From contig JAOUIM010000153.1 of NCBI GenBank assembly GCA_029884035.1, positions 1-7,898 on the forward strand: a stretch of 7,898 nucleotides of DNA, in the 5' to 3' direction. The position numbers and the translations under genes are program-made. This DNA comes from Aquincola sp. GTDB lineage: Bacteria > Pseudomonadota > Gammaproteobacteria > Burkholderiales > Burkholderiaceae_C. Within the stretch, counting starts at the first letter, position 1. The number at the start of each line of letters is the position of its first letter. The notes under the pieces are model-generated. The model was not told the origin of the DNA and ran no database searches. It was given only the letters and a program-made list of their open reading frames with translations. This document shows, in pieces, positions 6,262-7,898 of this stretch.

Positions 6262-6329
6262 CCGGCTTCGCCGGGCCCGTCGGCGGGCGGCCCCCCCGGG
6301 GGGTGGCGAGCGCGAGCGAGCTTGGGGGC
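6262..6329. repeat. GC-rich hairpin cluster between convergent genes (REP-like)
   Basis: Three hairpin units lie side by side: CCGGC-TTC-GCCGG at 6262-6274, GCCCG-TCGG-CGGGC at 6275-6288, and the palindrome CCCCCCGGGGGG at 6292-6303. GGGGGC at 6324-6329 could alternatively pair with GCCCCC at 6290-6295. The cluster fills the 102-base spacer where the phosphofructokinase and pepN genes converge. The look (accGGCTTCGCCgg, C-run/G-run core, gcgagcgagcttggggg edge) resembles dispersed intergenic repeats I recall from Comamonadaceae and Rubrivivax-type genomes. It may also act as a two-way transcription terminator, though it lacks T-runs. Confidence 0.6.
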
Positions 6330-6335
6330 ACCATG

Positions 6336-7898
6336 TCACCCCTGCGCCAGCGCGCGCTCGACGACTTCGCGCACGCCGGCCGACAGGTCCTGCTTGGCCG
6401 CCACCCGTGCGAGCGCTTCGCGTGCGGCACCGCGGTACGGTTCGGCCAGATGCGCCCAGCGGTCCATCACGCGGGCCAGGCGCGCGGCGAGCTGGCCGTT
6501 GAAGCCGTCGATCTCGCGCACCGCGTCGCTCCAGAACACGTAGCCCGCCGCGTCGGTTCGGTGGAAGGCGGCCGGGTTGCCGCCGCAGAAGGCCTGGATC
6601 AGGCTGCGCGCCCGGTTCGGGTTCTTCAGCGAGAAGTCCGGATGGGACAGCAGCTGCTTGACGCGCGTGAAGGCGCGGCCATCGGCGCGTTCCGGCATGC
6701 GCGCCTGCAGCGCGAACCACTTGTCGATGACCAGCGGCTCGTGTCGGAAATGGGCGTGGAAGTGCTCCAGCGCGCGCGGCGCGGTTTCGGCATGCGAGTC
6801 GACCAGGGCCGCCAGCGCGCCGAGCCGGTCGGTCATGTTGCCGGCGTCCTTGACGCGCTGATAGGCACGGCCCGGCCACGCCGGATCGCCGTTCCTGGAT
6901 GCATCGAGGCACAGCATCGCGAGCGCCAGGTTGGCCAGCGCGCGCTTGCCGGCCGAGACCGGATCGGGGGCGTAGCTGCCGCCGACCTGGTGCGCGTCGA
7001 AGGCCCAGGCCCAGTCGTCGCGCAGCGCCTGCGCGAGCTGCAGCTGCATCACCTCGCGCACCGAATGGACGCGCTGCGGGTTCACGCTGTCGAGCTGCTC
7101 GGCCAGCAGGTTCTCGTCGGGCAGCACGAGCACCAGCGACTTGAAGGCCGGATCGAGATCGGGATGGCGCAGCACCGCGCGCATCGCTTCGATGAAGGCC
7201 GGGTCGAGCAGCGGTTCGCGCTCGCCGCGGATCGCACCGAGCAGGCGATTTAGCGCGAGCCGATGGCCGGCCTCCCAGCGGTTGAACGGGTCGCTGTCGT
7301 GGCGCAGCAGCACGAGCAGGTCGTCGTCGGACAGGGGCTCGGCAAGGATCACCGGCGCCGAGAAGCCGCGCAGCAGCGACGGCACCGGTTCCTCATCAAC
7401 GTTGACGAAGGTGAAGAAGTTCTTCGCCTCGTCGAGCACGAGCACGCGCTCGGTCAGTTCGCTCCGCGGCATCGGTTGCGGCTCGTCCTCCAATTGCAGC
7501 GGCAGCGCGCGGCCGTCGCGCGTGACGAGCCCCAGCGCCATCGGGATCACGAACGGCAGCTTGGTCGGCTGCCCGGGCGTAGCCATGCCGTGCTGCTCGA
7601 AGCCGATCGTGTAGGTGCGTGTCGGCGCGTCGTAGCGACCGCGCGCGGTGACATGCGGCGTGCCCGCCTGCGAGTACCAGCGCTTGAACGGCTCGAGTCG
7701 CGACGCGAGGCCGCTGCCCGGGTTGGCGTCGGCGATCGCCTGCGCGAAGTCGTCGCAGGTCACGGCCTGGCCGTCGTGGCGCTGAAAGTACAGGTCCATG
7801 CCGCGGCGAAAACCCTCGCGGCCGACGAGCGTGGCCATCATGCGCACGACTTCCGCGCCCTTCTCGTAGACGGTGGGGGTGTAGAAGTTGTTGATCTC
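6336..7898 (-). CDS. pepN: Aminopeptidase N, M1 family (N-terminus beyond the right edge)
   Basis: Cytoplasmic zinc aminopeptidase that removes N-terminal residues from peptides late in protein turnover. The frame stays open to base 7898, and 520 C-terminal residues are visible, against about 870 in E. coli PepN, so the zinc-binding HExxH, the glutamate ligand and the GAMEN motif lie outside. The visible part begins EINNFYTPTVYEKGAEV, lining up with the E. coli segment that carries catalytic Tyr381 (here visible residue 11). It continues with GMDLYFQRHDGQAVTCDDF and FKRWYSQAGTP, then the beta-sandwich domain (PVPSLLRGFSAPVILAEPL, SDPFNRWEAGHRLA) and the helical C-terminal domain (NPNRARSLIQAFCGGNPAAFH). 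No internal frameshift or stop is seen. Its 3' end faces the phosphofructokinase gene, so the two are separate transcription units. The call rests on residue-level resemblance to E. coli PepN. Confidence 0.97.
   Translation of the reverse strand, partial: EINNFYTPTVYEKGAEVVRMMATLVGREGFRRGMDLYFQRHDGQAVTCDDFAQAIADANPGSGLASRLEPFKRWYSQAGTPHVTARGRYDAPTRTYTIGFEQHGMATPGQPTKLPFVIPMALGLVTRDGRALPLQLEDEPQPMPRSELTERVLVLDEAKNFFTFVNVDEEPVPSLLRGFSAPVILAEPLSDDDLLVLLRHDSDPFNRWEAGHRLALNRLLGAIRGEREPLLDPAFIEAMRAVLRHPDLDPAFKSLVLVLPDENLLAEQLDSVNPQRVHSVREVMQLQLAQALRDDWAWAFDAHQVGGSYAPDPVSAGKRALANLALAMLCLDASRNGDPAWPGRAYQRVKDAGNMTDRLGALAALVDSHAETAPRALEHFHAHFRHEPLVIDKWFALQARMPERADGRAFTRVKQLLSHPDFSLKNPNRARSLIQAFCGGNPAAFHRTDAAGYVFWSDAVREIDGFNGQLAARLARVMDRWAHLAEPYRGAAREALARVAAKQDLSAGVREVVERALAQG

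Noticed and set aside
6303..7253. A 316-codon + strand frame opposite pepN
   Set aside because: Antisense shadow; the minus-strand frame matches aminopeptidase N throughout.
1..7898. CRISPR arrays, tRNA or rRNA genes, insertion-sequence ends
   Set aside because: No regularly spaced direct repeats, no cloverleaf-like segment with a TTCGA arm, and no transposase motifs were seen on either strand.

Overview
The window looks like chromosomal DNA from a high-GC betaproteobacterium, probably Burkholderiales. The grounds are the strongly G/C-ending codons in the right half, a GC-rich hairpin repeat of a kind I recall from Comamonadaceae/Rubrivivax-type genomes, CACAAT-type putative -10 boxes, and a pyrophosphate-type phosphofructokinase. 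The assignment is inferred from composition and gene content, not from a database search.

Left block (1-3809, all + strand): a tightly packed operon end. It holds the C-terminal 233 residues of a MalG/UgpE-type sugar ABC permease, a GpdQ/CpdA-like class III metallophosphodiesterase, galactose-1-phosphate uridylyltransferase (galT) and galactokinase (galK). Gaps are 21, 47 and 12 bases. GalT and GalK closely resemble the E. coli enzymes and carry all expected catalytic residues; both appear to use non-ATG starts (GTG and TTG). Together these genes would import a substrate, possibly cleave a phosphodiester, and send galactose into the Leloir pathway. galE, galM, the binding protein, the ATPase and any regulator are not in view.

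Middle gap (3810-4246): 437 bases with no convincing gene. It holds an imperfect hairpin just after galK, a 66-codon ORF of doubtful reality and a perfect 9-bp inverted repeat at 4180-4198. Base composition changes around here: hand-counted 60-base samples give 55-65% GC on the left and 72-75% on the right. This may be the edge of an acquired catabolic segment.

Right block (4247-7898): a histidine phosphatase (- strand) and a pyrophosphate-type 6-phosphofructokinase (+ strand) diverge from a 97-base region containing an inverted ATTGTGC/GCACAAT pair. The phosphofructokinase then converges with aminopeptidase N (pepN, - strand, N-terminus beyond the right edge) across a 102-base spacer with a string of GC-rich hairpins. 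This half looks like core genome.

The observations most worth a second look are the phosphodiesterase inside a transporter-galTK operon, the phosphatase lacking the usual second core histidine, and the GGNDS/PKTIDND active-site signature of the phosphofructokinase.
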